The notes under the pieces were generated by a model. That model searched no databases and was not told the DNA's origin. It was given only the letters and a program-made list of their open reading frames with translations. Both the position numbers and the translations under genes were made by a program. DNA of 64,000 nucleotides from Corydoras sp. C115 (lineage: Eukaryota; Chordata; Actinopteri; Siluriformes; Callichthyidae). This document shows, in pieces, positions 13,801 to 28,210 of this stretch; the stretch's first letter is position 1, and every line of letters starts with the position of its first letter. The DNA lies in the NCBI GenBank assembly GCA_019802505.1, contig JAFMOC010000002.1:5626501-5690500 (forward strand). The letters run 5' to 3'.

Positions 13801-16800
13801 TTAGTATAAAACATGACAATATTTAGGGGTAGGGTCCATAGTGTTACCAAGGCAGACAGCAAAGTGACAGTGGCTCCAAATCCGAAAATCAAATAGCAGG
13901 TACTGGTAGAGCTGAGAGAGTAGAGTGCTGTTGCCTTCACTGGAGACCTGCTCCAACAGCAACTGGCAAGCCATCAAAACACTTATATCCATCATAGTAC
14001 TGGGCACCTAAGAGAAAAACAGTGGGAGAAATTGAGGCTGGTTGAAACTTCTTTAAAGCATATTTTGAATTTTCCAAAAGGGAGTGCAGATAAAAATGCT
14101 TTAATGGAATCAAAATATGATTCCTGATAACATAATAAATTATTCAGTTTGATGTACGAGTTAGATTTTACTGGTGTAGAAACATTAGGCTTAATAGCCA
14201 TTACAAAATATTCGTACTTTAACAATGTGAAATCTCAGTTTCTAAATATGTCAATCGTTTAAATAAGTAAATAAACTAACTTTGCTAAATAGCTAAATAA
14301 GTTTTTTGTTTTTAAAAAAAATCACAGCATAAAAAATGTAAAATAACAAGAACATGAATAAATGGAATCAGTGCCAAATAAGCTGTTATGGCTGGATTGT
14401 TGTATCAAGAAGACCATGAAGGGCTGATTGGGTACAGTGAGATAAGAAATACATAAAGACTAAATAGTGAAGGAGAGATCTACAAAACCTCTTAACACCA
14501 CCCTATATACAGATAAAGGATTGTACAGCATTTTCTTAATATTAATTACATTGTAGTCCAAAACTACAATAATATTATTAAAATATTTTAAATGAACTCA
14601 CTCAGGGAAGATATATATATGCAATAGGATCATATGAAGGAGGTAAAGAACTAAAACTGACTCAATTTTACGACTCAAACTAATAACTGTAACCTAATGA
14701 AAGGTCTCTGGCTAAGAATCTAAACCAAACAAGAAATAAACTATTAAGTGCCCGAGAGTGAATTTCTGTAACTGACGCCTAGTTGCTAAATTGATACTCT
14801 TTGGTAACATTTTGCTAAGCTCTTGCACCATTACCTTGGTTGAATGTGACATGGTCAGTTGAACTGTAAGTGTGATGCAATCCAGCTAAAAGTCCCATTA
14901 AACCACATTAATACCATAAAATTTTAATTATATTTTAAAATGTATTCATCCAGTTTAATAACAGACAGAAGCTTATGTCACATTTGAGGTCCAGCACAAG
15001 ATGTTTGACAATCACAAATGGAGTCATTCTTAGGGATCAGTTCACCCCCACCTTCTGATTGATAGTCCAACACCCCAACGACGGAACTTACACATCCCAC
15101 AAATTTCACTGAATGCATCACAAATTAAAACAATTAAACAATTAAAACATAAAAATATTTAATTTTATGAATAAGTATTTCATATTACTACTACACACTA
15201 TTTGGTCTTTCCCAATTTTTCCCTTCACCAGGCAGTTTGTTTTCCTGTTGCTTCATCTGTCCAAGCTAATCTTATTCTTTTAAACAAAAATAAAGCTGGC
15301 TGTTCAGAATATTTGACTACATGGAGCATTTTATATTTTCTGATGTACCTGCTATTTAAACTTTATGTGAAACTGATACTTGACACTTTCTCTACCTTGC
15401 TTAGCATGGCTCCGATGATTTGAGGTCCATGAAAATGAAGGAGACTCTCTTGATTGACAGGATGATAACGTAGCATATTCTTGACCATTAACAAGAATGC
15501 AGCCACACTGTTTCTCTCCAAACGGCCCTCTGATACAAAGTGAGACAGAGAATATATTGGAAACATTAGAAATGAGCAACACAATATAGTCTAAAAATAT
15601 ATAAAAAGAGGATGTTTTAAAACAATTTTTTTTTTAAATTCAGAGTAATAATAAGCCTGTGACTCGAACAAAAGCAAGCTAATGGACTGTTTACTGAAAA
15701 TTTACTAAAATCATTGTGGTCAGATAAGATTTAAATGAATTCTTACTGCATACCATGTGAGCTCAGTTGAATGTAAACATGGAGAATAAAAGATTCCCTT
15801 ATTTGTGCAAAGAATGCAAAATTTGTCTTGGTCAAGCAAACAAACCTGTGCACTGTTTAGAGTATTTTTTGGTCTGCAATATTCCTTCTTCACTACTGAG
15901 AAATACTGCAGGGTGTTATAATGACTACAAAATAGCATTATGTTCTATCACAATTCCATCTTTGCAGTCTTCAAATAAATTATAAACAATATAACCTTAA
16001 CAAGGGCAGCACGGTGGCTTAGTGGTTAGCACGTTCGCCTCTCAGCACTAGGGATTCCTGGTTCGAATCCCCATCTGGGTGGAGTTTCCATGTTTTCCCC
16101 GTGTCCGCGTGGGTTTCCTCCGGGTTCTCCGGTTTCCTCCCACAGTCCAAAAACATGGATCAAGTCAATTGAGTTCTCGAAATTGCCCCATTTAGAGTGT
16201 GTCTTTGTGTGTGCCCTGGATGGGTATGGGGAACCCCCCACCCCCGCAAACCTAATATAGGATAAAGCGGAAGATAATGGAAGGATGGATAAACTTAACA
16301 AGTAAAAAAAACATTTTAAGAAAAATTTATAATGTTTTAAATCAAATAAATATAATAAATAGTTTTGGTGAATTTACTTTGCTTGTTAATTTATTACCTT
16401 ACTGTCTGTACATCATCATTAGCGACTTTCTAACCTATATTACAGTTTACCCATGGGCATGTTATTGAAATGTGGGAAGAGGAAATGTGACCTCATTACA
16501 TTACATTAGGTCATTTTGCAAACACTTTTATCTAAAGCAACTTACAAGTAAGTAAGGATGGGGTTAGAATACAGGGTCAGTTATGATACACACCCCTGTA
16601 ATGTTGAGGGCTTACTTAAGATCCCACTTTCAGGCTCTTCACGAATGCTGTTTTTGGTTAACTGGCAAAAAAGACAAATTCTCTCCAAATTCTTGTACAA
16701 ACTTCCATGAAGAGTTACAGATGTTATAATTGAAAAAGTTCCAGGCAACTTATAATGAGATGTCTTCAAGCTTTCATATGTGTAATGTGTGTGTGTCCCA

Positions 16801-17078
16801 GTACCTTTTTCTATGTATAGTGTATTGTACACAAAGAATTACACAAGTTTATGATGTTTACATTAAAATTGAACAGTTCTTTAACAAAAATACTGACCGT
16901 TGGATTTGCCAAGGGGAAGCAGCATACCAGCAGGACCCCTGGGAGAGGTAAGCTCGGGTCCCAAGAGGTCAGATGTTTCTTCTCCACCAGCCTCCCCTTG
17001 CCCTGGCACACAAACCTGCTCCAGCAGAGGCAGCAGAGTACCCATCCCACCCACACAGTTAAGTACGTCCTAAAACAC

Positions 17079-17141
<63 letters not shown>

Positions 17142-20100
17142 GTCTGAGCTATAAAGTTAAAGTACATAAATAAACATATACAACATGTCCATCGCACATA
17201 ATTTATTTGAACATTCCAATTCAAAACTATGGTTAATTTTTTGAAAATAATTATGTCATAATATTAGGAAATTATGTTGACATATGATTTTATAATTGAC
17301 AAGTAAAACATAATCTACTAGTGATGCAGAAAATGTTACACAGACCTTGATGTCCCAATTGACCACCCTGTGGCCAGTTAGTCTTCCATTGTATTGATGG
17401 TTGGGAGAAAGATCCAGACAAATTTGTTGTTTATAGGCCTGCACAGAACAATGAACACATAGTAGAGATGAATTTATTTGATCTGCTATGACTGTATGAA
17501 AGTCTCTCAATGATGAATTTGCTATGTCATCATCCTGTCAATCAATCAATGAATTTGCTTTTGCAGAAACCTATAGTCTTACCTGAGGTGTGTAGTACAG
17601 AAGGAGTTTACTGCAGAGCTCTGAGAGCTCTCCATCTGCTTTGAACAGGGACACATTATTGGGACCTACATGGAGGAAGATAAAAAAAAAAGTTGTAACA
17701 CTTAATTTGGATGATAGAACTAGGACACACTTGTTATCAATATTTAAAAAGATTAAGCATTTTATTGATTCCCACTCTCATAGGTGTAAAAATCAAGCGC
17801 CCAGCTATGCATTTAAAAAAATGTATGCTTGGGGAAAATTATTTCTGTATTCCAGCATGGAGGTGTCCAATACACAAATTAAGGTCTAGAAAAGCTGGAT
17901 ATGTTTGGTGTGGAAAAGATTAACTGACATGAATTAACACCCCAATGAATATCTTCAAGATTAACTAGAACTAAGATTGTGGGCCAAGCTTTGTTGTCCA
18001 ACATCAGTGTCTGATCTTACAAATCCTCTTTTGGATTAATAGGCAAAATTTCCAACAGACGTATTTGAAAAAATAAAAAGCCTTTCCAGAAGAGTTTTTT
18101 TCTAGCTTCAAATGGGGACAAACTTAGAATGAGCATGTCATAAAGCTTGTGATGTTTGTGTGCATGGGTAACGTTTTAATCAGACACTGTACTATTTAAA
18201 ATAAGCTTTGCCATAGAGAACAGCATTTGCTCCCCAGCAAAAAGAGAAAGGTCATATCTCTATTAACATTTATATTTTAACATATTTGTTTAACATATTT
18301 TACACTTCTTGTTATTTAACTAATGCCTGTAAATATTCAAGTTATTGATATAGCTGTACATACAAATAAATGCTCAATCTCTCAGTCGCTGTCTTTTCTT
18401 GTATCAGTAGTGATTTCTGAGCTCCAAGCAAAGTCCAGAAAGACCTGGTTACAAAAGTTGTATGTACAGGGAGTAGTCTGTAGTCTTTGAAAAGTGGTGG
18501 ATATTGTTTTTTTAAACTGAACATCCAACCACCACATATAGACTAGGTGATGTTCAGGTTTCCACAAACTCTTATATATAGTGTAGCTTTTTATTTAATT
18601 TTTTGCAAAGAATGCAAAATTTGTCTTGGTCAAGCAAACAAACCTGTGCACTGTTTAGAGTATTTTTTGGTCTGCAATATTCCTTCTTCACTACTGAGAA
18701 ATACTGCAGGGTGTTATAATGACTACAAAAAAGCATTATGTTCTAGTGTAGCTTTTTATTTAATTCCTAAATAACTCTCTAAATAATAACACTCTCTCTG
18801 GCTGGAGACAAATGTGACGATTTACAAAAAAAGGTTCAAAAGTAAAATAAAGAACTGTAATGACTGTGCATTTGGGAAGGAGCTTACCTGCCCTAAATAG
18901 TGCTTGTGTCTGTGCAGGTTGCAGTGCTTCATAGCAGATAAAGGCTGTGCCAAGCAGGCCATCTAGTGATGTTGGTGAACCCCATTCGGTGTCCTGGAGT
19001 CCTGCTGGAATGGTGTGGACTGGGACATCTCTGCTCAATCCCCAGCGCCCCCCTGGTGGTCCTGTGAATGAGGCTGGAAAGGACTGGGAGCGGGTGAGGT
19101 TGGGAGGACCAACAGTAAATAACAGCTCCTGTGGTGTATGTAATGGATGAGGCAGAGTGGGTGAGGTGGTAGTGGTAGTGGTGCGGTGACCCGCTGAACC
19201 AATACAACAGGATGTAAAAGGCTGGAAGACAAATGCAGACAAACCATTTTCATTATGGTTGGGGTCTTTATTAATTTTACAAGAGGTCTTGGTAATTACT
19301 GCAAAAAACACAACAACTTATCTAGTTAAGTAATTCCTGTGTTACAAAACTTTATACTTGGATTTATTATGCTTACCTCATTTAGAGTGGGAAACCGCAG
19401 TTGGGCTGTCTTGTACTGACTTCCATCTATATAGACAGTGACAAGGTTCTGTCCAAATGGCCGTCGCCCTGGAACATGCACTATATCCACAGAATGCTAA
19501 AGATGAGAAAAAAGTATGAGTGCCACATATCAGTCTTTTATGAATATTTTGTATTTTTACAAAGAAAAGTTGTGACTTTTAATAAATTCATAGATTTTCT
19601 ATTTAAAACCTTCCTCATGCATGAGTGTAATTTTAATGCGGTGAACAATCTGTTCAACTCAGCTAAAGTCTTTATTTATATAGCACATTTAAATGCAATA
19701 GAAGTTGGCCAAAGTGCTCTACAAAGTAAACATACATAGACTAAAATAATTACAATTAATAAATAACCCATACAACACTATGACTAAACTACAATACAAC
19801 AAATAAAATAAGAATAAATAAAAAAATAAAATGGAAATTAAAACTGCCATGTCTCCACATTAAAGATTTGGGGGCGACTAGAAGCAGCTGATTGGCTGAT
19901 ATCACAGTCCTGGTGGGATTCTGGATATGTATAAGCTCTGTAAGATATTAGGGGCTAAACCATTCACAGCAATAAAAACAAATATAAGGATTTTAAAATC
20001 AATTCAAAAAACACTTGAAGCCAATGCAGTGCAGCCAGAAGGGGGGAAATGTGGTTTCCAGTAAGAAGACGAGCTGACAAATTCTTTACCAATTGTAAGA

Positions 20101-23100
20101 TGTGTAATAATCAATTTGAACTGTAGAATTACAAAATGTACCTTCATTGTGATTGGTACTAAATAGTCAATAAGTGAAGAGAGTGTAGCTAATAAGGTAC
20201 AAAGTAAGTGTAGTTTTCACATACGACTTTAACACTATTTAAAAATATCCTCATTAAAAGAAGCTTTAAGTCAAATTGTTTGGTCATTTGGTCATTTAGC
20301 AGAACATGACTTGCAAGAATTGCCAAGATGGTGGAGCTGCAATCCAACACAATGCAGATATATAGGAATATTATATGTATAATATCCATGGCACTCAACT
20401 CGAACTTGTGTTATCTGTGCAGGGAATTACACGAGATTAAACAGAGCCTGAGAGGGCAAGATGTGTGTGCCAAAAACCTCTAAATGTTCAAATTTTAAAT
20501 AAAAACAAAATTAAATTCTGGCATATCTCCAATCCCTGTTGTGTTCAAGCATGTTGCAAATAGGTTCATAAGATGTCCAGTTTACATTAATGTTAAAATT
20601 AGTTTTACATTAAAATTAGTTTTGTTTAATTTCAACTGTAGATTTTTTTAGTGCATCGTGCTACATCTAATTTATTAGCGACTTCTTACTAATGCCATAT
20701 CTACCAATATTCACATATTTCTTTTGCATATTTCATTTTTTGGGATAGCATAATTGTATAATATTTAGAATTCAGAACCAATTCATACTTCTTCAGGACT
20801 TCTTTAAGGGTACATGTAAACCTACCCAGGCACCATCATTCAATGGCTTCTCTGGCAGTGAAACAGCCATGTACTCCTTTTTGGTGCAGACAGCCACCAC
20901 CAGCACTCCCTCAGTGGTAAAAAAAGCTTCAAATCCTGTCCCTCCTGCTGTAAAGAAGCTGAAAATACAAATCAATGTAGCTATTTTCATAATTGTTTAT
21001 ACTTGCAATGTTTATGTAATATAACTTTGGTTATTACTTTAATACTTACACAAAAAATACTCTAAACATTAAAAAATGCCAAATCATACCTGTAAAGCTG
21101 TTTGCGTCGAGGCCCTTTGGTCATACGGAGTGTATTGTCAGGCTCAGTGGCATGAGATTCAGAATGGTGGTGCAGTGGTGGTGGCGGGAAGTTGGTATTG
21201 AGATTCAGCCAAGCGTGGAAGGCAAATGCACTGCCTGGCCAGCGCTGAATGGCTGGAACCATAATGCCAGCCATGGGTGGGGTCAGGTCAAAGTACTGCA
21301 GGGCACTAGTGCCAGCATTAGCGTGGGCAGCCATGGCAGTCAGAGCCCGCACAGTGCGAGCACAGAAGGGGTGAGGTGGCTCACCCGATTCAGTGCGCAG
21401 CATTCTCAGCAGCATCTTGAGATGGTGAGGCCGCATAGAGAGCGAGCCAAGCTCTTGCACCAGTCCCAACAGTGCCTCGGCACACTGGGGCTCTAGTCGC
21501 TCTGAGCCCTGGTTTAGCACGTCCAGCACAATACTCAACAGTCCAGCCTCCGCAGCTACAGATAGACATGCTAAGGATCCACGGCACACTGCCAAAAGCC
21601 ATTCACAGATCAGCAGCTGAAGCATGCGAGACTCAAGTTCAGGTAGCCACTGCAGCAGCAGAAGAAGTGGCTGCTCGTTACTGATGCCAAGAGGCACAGC
21701 CTGACAGTGCTCCCCCTCTACTGCCTAGAGTGAAAAGGGTTATCATTAGTATTTCACTAAAAACAGTTTTAATGGAACAGTTGCATCAACTTGCATCATC
21801 AACAGTTGCATTAAAATTGTTTTGTGTCAAGGGTACATGATTAATTATTGTACAACACAATTGTGTATAAAAATTGGTTTTATATTATACTGGTATATAT
21901 AGCAGTAAAGAATAGATATTGTGCTCCAAACTAAACATCATCATATGCATCACATTTCTAAAAAAGTTTTCTTATTTACTCATGAAAAATAATTGTTTTA
22001 AAAATATGAAAATGTAGGAGGTAAAAGAACAGAAGGAGTGACGTTATATAGCAATAACACTTTGAAGGTCAGATTATCAGGGAGATCACGCACCATGTTC
22101 ATGAGCTCCTGGAGGAGTCGCTTAGTTGGCGGGCCTTGACTTTTTAGCACATCAAAGAGCTGAGAGTAACCAATCCGCTCCTTGAAGACCTCCTGCAGAG
22201 ACAAGCAGGCCAAATAACCATCAAATAATAACAGAAAAATATATAATAACCAAAAAAAGGAATATACTTATATGAATATATAAGAATTATATTTAAATAT
22301 TAGGCATTGGTTAATAATTGCTGTTTAGTCTAATTAAACTATGTCAGATTTCAACAAAAATAAGAATGTTTGTGTTATGTCTGCATGCTGATATGTTTGC
22401 ACCTGATTGAAATACCACAACATATTAATAAACTAAAAAAAGAATAGAATAAAAAATTCTGATTTGCACACAAGCTCACAGTATTATATTTTGCCCCGGT
22501 CCCAATTTTCTTTCCAATCTCAGAGTGAAATTGTTGACAACTGGAGCATTAACATTCATCTTTAATTTGGAGGCCAATAGTCTTTATTGTGTCCCGCTAT
22601 GAGACAAATGACGAAGAGGTATGTCGTAATACATTTGTCTATGTAGAGTATTGTTTTTAACATTGCATTAAACATAATTTAAACTAGGCCTATAATTTAA
22701 GCTTTTTAAAGGCTTCTTTTTAAAACATCTATCAACATATTTTTGCTTTTGTATTTAATCTTGAGGTAATACTAATTATGCTTACATCTGATTGATGCAT
22801 TTGGGATCAGCAAAAACAGAGATTTCACAATTCACATACAATGTAAAAACCAAGTTGTCCTTATTATAATTATCTCTTTTTTGGCATGTGGCTTTTTAAG
22901 ACTGTTTATCCGAATCTTTTTATTGCATTTACCACAATCCTTGGATATTGATGTCTGTAAACTGATTCAATACTCATCAAATCCATCCAGCATCCTAACC
23001 CCCAATCCTGCAACCTAACCACATGCCATAAGACTTCTGCCTTAAAAGCCCAAGGCTTTAGTAGCATGATAAAAAGGATGCACTAATTAGACTCTGGGGG

Positions 23101-26100
23101 ATTTCGTAACCTTTAAATCACATGGATTTTACATTATGTGTACAATTTATGTTTAAAAGCAGAAAACAAGACTATATTTGGAGAGAGCAAGGCCTGGATT
23201 TTGTACCATAAGTAACACTCCAACAGTGCAGGTAAGAGAAGCCAAAACCATTTTTACTCAGTAAATTTACTAATCTTTAAAACCCTGTCCAAAAACAGTA
23301 TATTAAAATGACAAAAAGGTCATTATTTCACCAGACTTCAAAGGCATGTTTGAGTGCAACTTAGAAAATGGGTGTTGAAGGGAATGCAGCAAGTGCTAAG
23401 AATAACTGAAATATTTCTGCACATGTATAAGTGAGAAAGAATGAACATACCTTGGCAGACGGCGAGTTGCTCATGATGGCAGTGAGAACTCCAATAGCAT
23501 GCACTGTGATGCAGTCTGAACCTTTTTCCCACACCTACATAAACATACATGTACATGCTGTTCTGTATAACTGATTATGTGGTGTTCACATCTCAAGATG
23601 ATGAATGAAGATTTTTCTAGATTTTTCATTTTATTCTATTTAAAGTTTTGGAATCCTATTCTTAAATTCCATGTTTTTTTCAGATTTTCTAAATAAATTT
23701 AAATTACTTTTAAATATTTCTATAAAAAAATAGAACTAAACACATTTTAATGTAATGCATAGTTACTGAAGTTAACATAAAAAATATAATGGTCTATACA
23801 AAAGTAATGGAGGAAATAAAATATTAACAGTCATGGAAAAATGAGCAACAATCTTTAGCGGCAATAACTTTATCAGTCTTTCAAGTAATTTCAGAGGAAT
23901 GTTGCTTTAATTCATTGAGGTCTGTGAGCAGTTTTGCAGAGCATTTGAAATGGGTGACTGTGCCACTGAGTTCTAGACTTTTTACTGGGTCCTTATAAAA
24001 CAGTAATTTTGTTGTAAATTCGATGATGTGTTTGGGATACGTAGAAAGATGAATAAAATGAGCCATACATAATCTTTTTCTAATAAAACTGTTATAAACC
24101 TAAACATTCAACATGTCAGCTGAGGACTGCAAAATTTCATCTGTAGCTCTTGGGTCTTGGCTATTTCTCTGAGCATCTAAACTTGGGATGAATTTGCTGG
24201 GACTTCCACTATGTCAAGACTGTCATAAATCATACTGTCATATATGTTTTCCACTTGCTTACCATAAAATTATACACTTTAAATTTTGGAAATAGCCATC
24301 TAACACTTTGTGGATTGATGAGCAACAACAATTCATTCTGTAAGATCTTTGGTAAAGAGGCACTGTTTAAGCACACCTAAATGTCTGCAATTTATATTCA
24401 CATGCCAATGATAAATTAAAAAACAAATGATTAGACAATATCTAAAATATCTATATAGTGCTGTTCATTTTCATTAAAAAGCAAGGATGTACTTAATTTT
24501 TTTTACACACTACATCTGCATTTTTGGTTAATAAACAAATATTGGAATAATTTATGTGTTTTTCATCTGTGGATGTATTTACCTAATTTTAAGACCCGTT
24601 AAATCGTGATACATATAACAATACAATTCAATAAAGATGTACTTTCATTTTTCCATTACTGTATATATGTCATTCTTTAATCTACTTATGCTGATCAGGG
24701 ATCAGATGATGCAGAAGCTCATCCAGATCCTCATAGAGCAACAGGAAGGAAAGCACTCCGGAAAAGTCTTTTGCAGTGCAGGCAAACAGACAAATAGACA
24801 CATATCTATATCTGGGGTTGTTTTGCCAATTCTCTCTACTAGCATTTGTAAACACATAAATTTAATGGGTCATTGAATTTCTAAGTAAAATGTGTTTACA
24901 ACTTCTGCATTATATAAAGCATAGTTGCTATTTATAGAAAAAGTTGAACACATTATTAAAACATAAAAAGCATAAAATAAGGCCTGTGTAAGTAATACCA
25001 TTTATATTTATAGTTCAAATAAGATGAATGCGATATTTTCAGCATACATTTGTATATTATTATAAAATGTATATCTTGTGTTGAAACATGCTTCCTATAA
25101 GGCCATGTTAATAAATGGCATTTTCAACAAGGCAGCAAATGATTGTATCTGGAACAACCCCACATACAGCCCCAGCAAGGTTCACCATCACCAATAATAA
25201 TAATAAAAATAATAATAATAAAAATAATAAAGATCATGCAAAGTAAAAAAAAAAACACCTTGCATGAAGACTAAGGAAAATTCCCAAGGTGAAATCAAGT
25301 CATGCATAACAGCTACCACACAGACATGCATTACACCAAAGGTAAACAACCCATGTACCAGAGCACAGGAAACAAAAATTACACCGACAACAAACTCTCC
25401 CTCCAACTCTAAAGCAAAAATATTGCAGAAATGCTATTTGTTACAGGTTCCATCTCTGCTCTTTTGCTCTGCCATGTGCATACTTGCAGGCATGTGTGCA
25501 TAACACTATTGTGTGCATGCAGATATTTGTTGATAAGGATATAAATGTGTATAGAGAAGAGGGTGAGTTTCCTGTGGATGAACCCTCAGGGGGAAGTACC
25601 TGCTCCACTTCAGCTTCTGTGAGCAAACGCATGGTGAGGTCACACTGGGCCTCATATTCTGTTTTACTTCTGCTGCTCTGATAGAGCTGCAGTTTTCATG
25701 CACACACATATAAAAACAAACACAAATAGTCAGAACCTAGTTTCTAGTGCAGGATAAGCCCTACATACACAAAAAACCTGATTGGACAAGTTTTTCCACA
25801 AAAGCACAGTTTAAATTTGCAATAAAAAAAATGCAACTTTGCAAAGAGCTCTGCACAGAAACCGTTCCTTTCAAATTTGACTTTAAATTCACCCTTTTGT
25901 ACAGCAAACTGCATCACCATTGCAGGTTTTCATATCAAAAAACATGGTATATATGTGTGTATATATGAATTTAAAAGCCCCTTCAAGTCATAATTTTGAA
26001 AGGGAAATTAAAAAATGTTGCTAAAGATGTAGTTGAAAACAATGAAGGAGTTGGGGTGGCCCTGTACCTTTCAACAAGTTTAGTACTGAATGAATTCTTT

Positions 26101-28131
26101 ATTTTACTAGTGCAACTATTACTGCTGGTATACAGTACCAGTTAAAATAATCAAAATCCTTTATTTTCATACAGAGCTAAGTGAGATTCCATTGCAAGCA
26201 ATCACTAAAGATGCATTTACAAAGTTGATAAAATTGCATTAACAGCAAGTATTCAAATGATACTTCTTTATTAGAAATGTACTTCATGTTTGAAAGAATT
26301 ATTAAATAGCTCATAATTATCAGTAAAAGCTGCAAAAGTGCTTACTTTGCTGTTCTGGATGAGCCGCAGGATGTGCTCGAAACAGTTATTGTTCAGGAAA
26401 ATGGCCTGGAGCACTGGCCGGTCAGGACAATTTAAGATCTCAGGGATGGAATCTATAAGACAACAAGTGAAAACAGTATTGGTTGAATTGACCTAAAACC
26501 ACCATTCCCTTAAAAACATACATTGGGGTAAGCATAAAAAACATTCAATAATGAAGACATGAAATATTTTTACAGCAATGGATGGTACTACAAGAGAAGT
26601 GATCAATTTCAAAAATGCGTATTTGAATTCACTTCTACATTTTTTGCCTAAAAATGACAACACTGAACATTACTACAGTTGCAAATAATTTAACCCATAC
26701 AAATGTACATTATGATAACATTCTTTCTATGATGTGGTCTTATGATATTTAGGGTCACAATTCAGAAATGTTTAAAATGATAAAGCACAGGCCTGGAGAA
26801 GAGAAAGTCTTGCTCACACACTCAACAGTGACAATTTGGTACACCAGGGGTTTAAAACCTTAACCTTTTAATTCATAGCTCAAAGCTCTTACCAATAAGA
26901 TACAACTTAGTCAATCTACTTTTCAATATACTCTCTTAATAAGCTCTCATGTTTCTTGCACTTGCTGGCCAGTGACTGTATAATGGACACCAGCACCAGA
27001 CAAGACAAGAAGATAAAAAGTCAAATAGGGTCTGATGTTCTTGATGTTGTAGAGAATAGATCTGCAGGAACAGGTTGGCTAGGGAGATTTCAGAGTGGTC
27101 AATATGGAGGGTCAGGGCTTGATGAATCAAGGCTACTGCAGGAACAATCAGGAGCTCTTTATAAAGCATAAAAGGGGAACAGGAATAAATGTGTGGCATC
27201 TGTCATACAACCTAAATATGGTAACAGGTTTGAAGAGAGGCCAAAGAGGCAGGAATGCAGGAACCACAAAAGTGGAGGAGATAGGGAAAGATGTGATTAA
27301 ATGTTACTATGGAAACTACTGTTTAATGTAGTATAAAAATGCTAGATATACAAACATATTTCACTAAAGGCTAAAATACTGCTGGACACCAAAAACATAA
27401 TTCAAACTGAAATAAAAATTTTATAAAATGTAGAATTGAGCTTTTACCAAATAAAAATGATTTACAACAGGACCATAGCCCTGCTAAACACAAACAGGTG
27501 ACACAGGTGTCTTTTTCACTCAGTGTGCACGCTGTAGTTTTAATCCCACCTTTAAATGGGTCATGTGCATTTTTCATTTTTATATTCATAATTTTAGTTT
27601 TTTTTTTTAAAATATTTGTACTGGAGAAAGTGTTGTATTTTATTTAATTGTTAAGTGTACAACTAAAATGTGCAATGACAAAAGCATTCTATTCTATTTA
27701 ACTATTATGAAACTGTTTTCATGAGAAAATAGGAGCAATAGGAGATGTATATATAAAATTAAATTATATATATATATATACTGTATATTCATTCATTCAT
27801 TCATTATCTCCCGCTTTATCCTCTATTAGGGTCGCAGTGGGGTTCCCCATGCCCATCCAGGGGAGAACGTCTCGGGCGCTGGGCAGATAGACCCAGGACA
27901 GGGCGCCAATCCATCGCTGGGCACACACTCACTCACACAGACACTCTCTATGTGGGGTAATTTTGAGAATTCAATTCACCTTGACCCATGTTTTTGGACT
28001 GTGGGAGGAAACCGGAGAACCCGGAGGAAACCCACGCGGACACGGGGAGAACATGGAAACTCCACCCAGATGGGGATTCGAACCGGGAATCGCTGAGAGG
28101 CGAACGTGCTAACCACTAAGCCACCGTGCCG

Positions 28132-28210
<79 letters not shown>

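Larger units (their letters stand above)
15530..16897 (-). other. nbeal2: nbeal2 intron 19
   Basis: Contains the 142-bp segment duplicated at 18.6 kb, SINE copy 5 and a short common fish repeat (16493-16605). Confidence 0.8.

Noticed and set aside
16811..17224. Cys/Val-rich open frame on the minus strand
   Set aside because: The central part is translation of the TG repeat; the rest overlaps exon 19 in the wrong frame.
23820..24400. Possible old DNA transposon in intron 10
   Set aside because: Some blocks feel repetitive, but no inverted ends or transposase motif could be confirmed.
24637..24876. 79-codon plus-strand frame with a Gln/Glu-rich middle
   Set aside because: Slight resemblance to retroelement coding text, too weak to name.
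26950..27330. Less AT-rich segment in intron 8 with open frames on both strands
   Set aside because: Could be a decayed repeat or unknown exon, but no family match and nbeal2 exons 8 and 9 join in phase without it.
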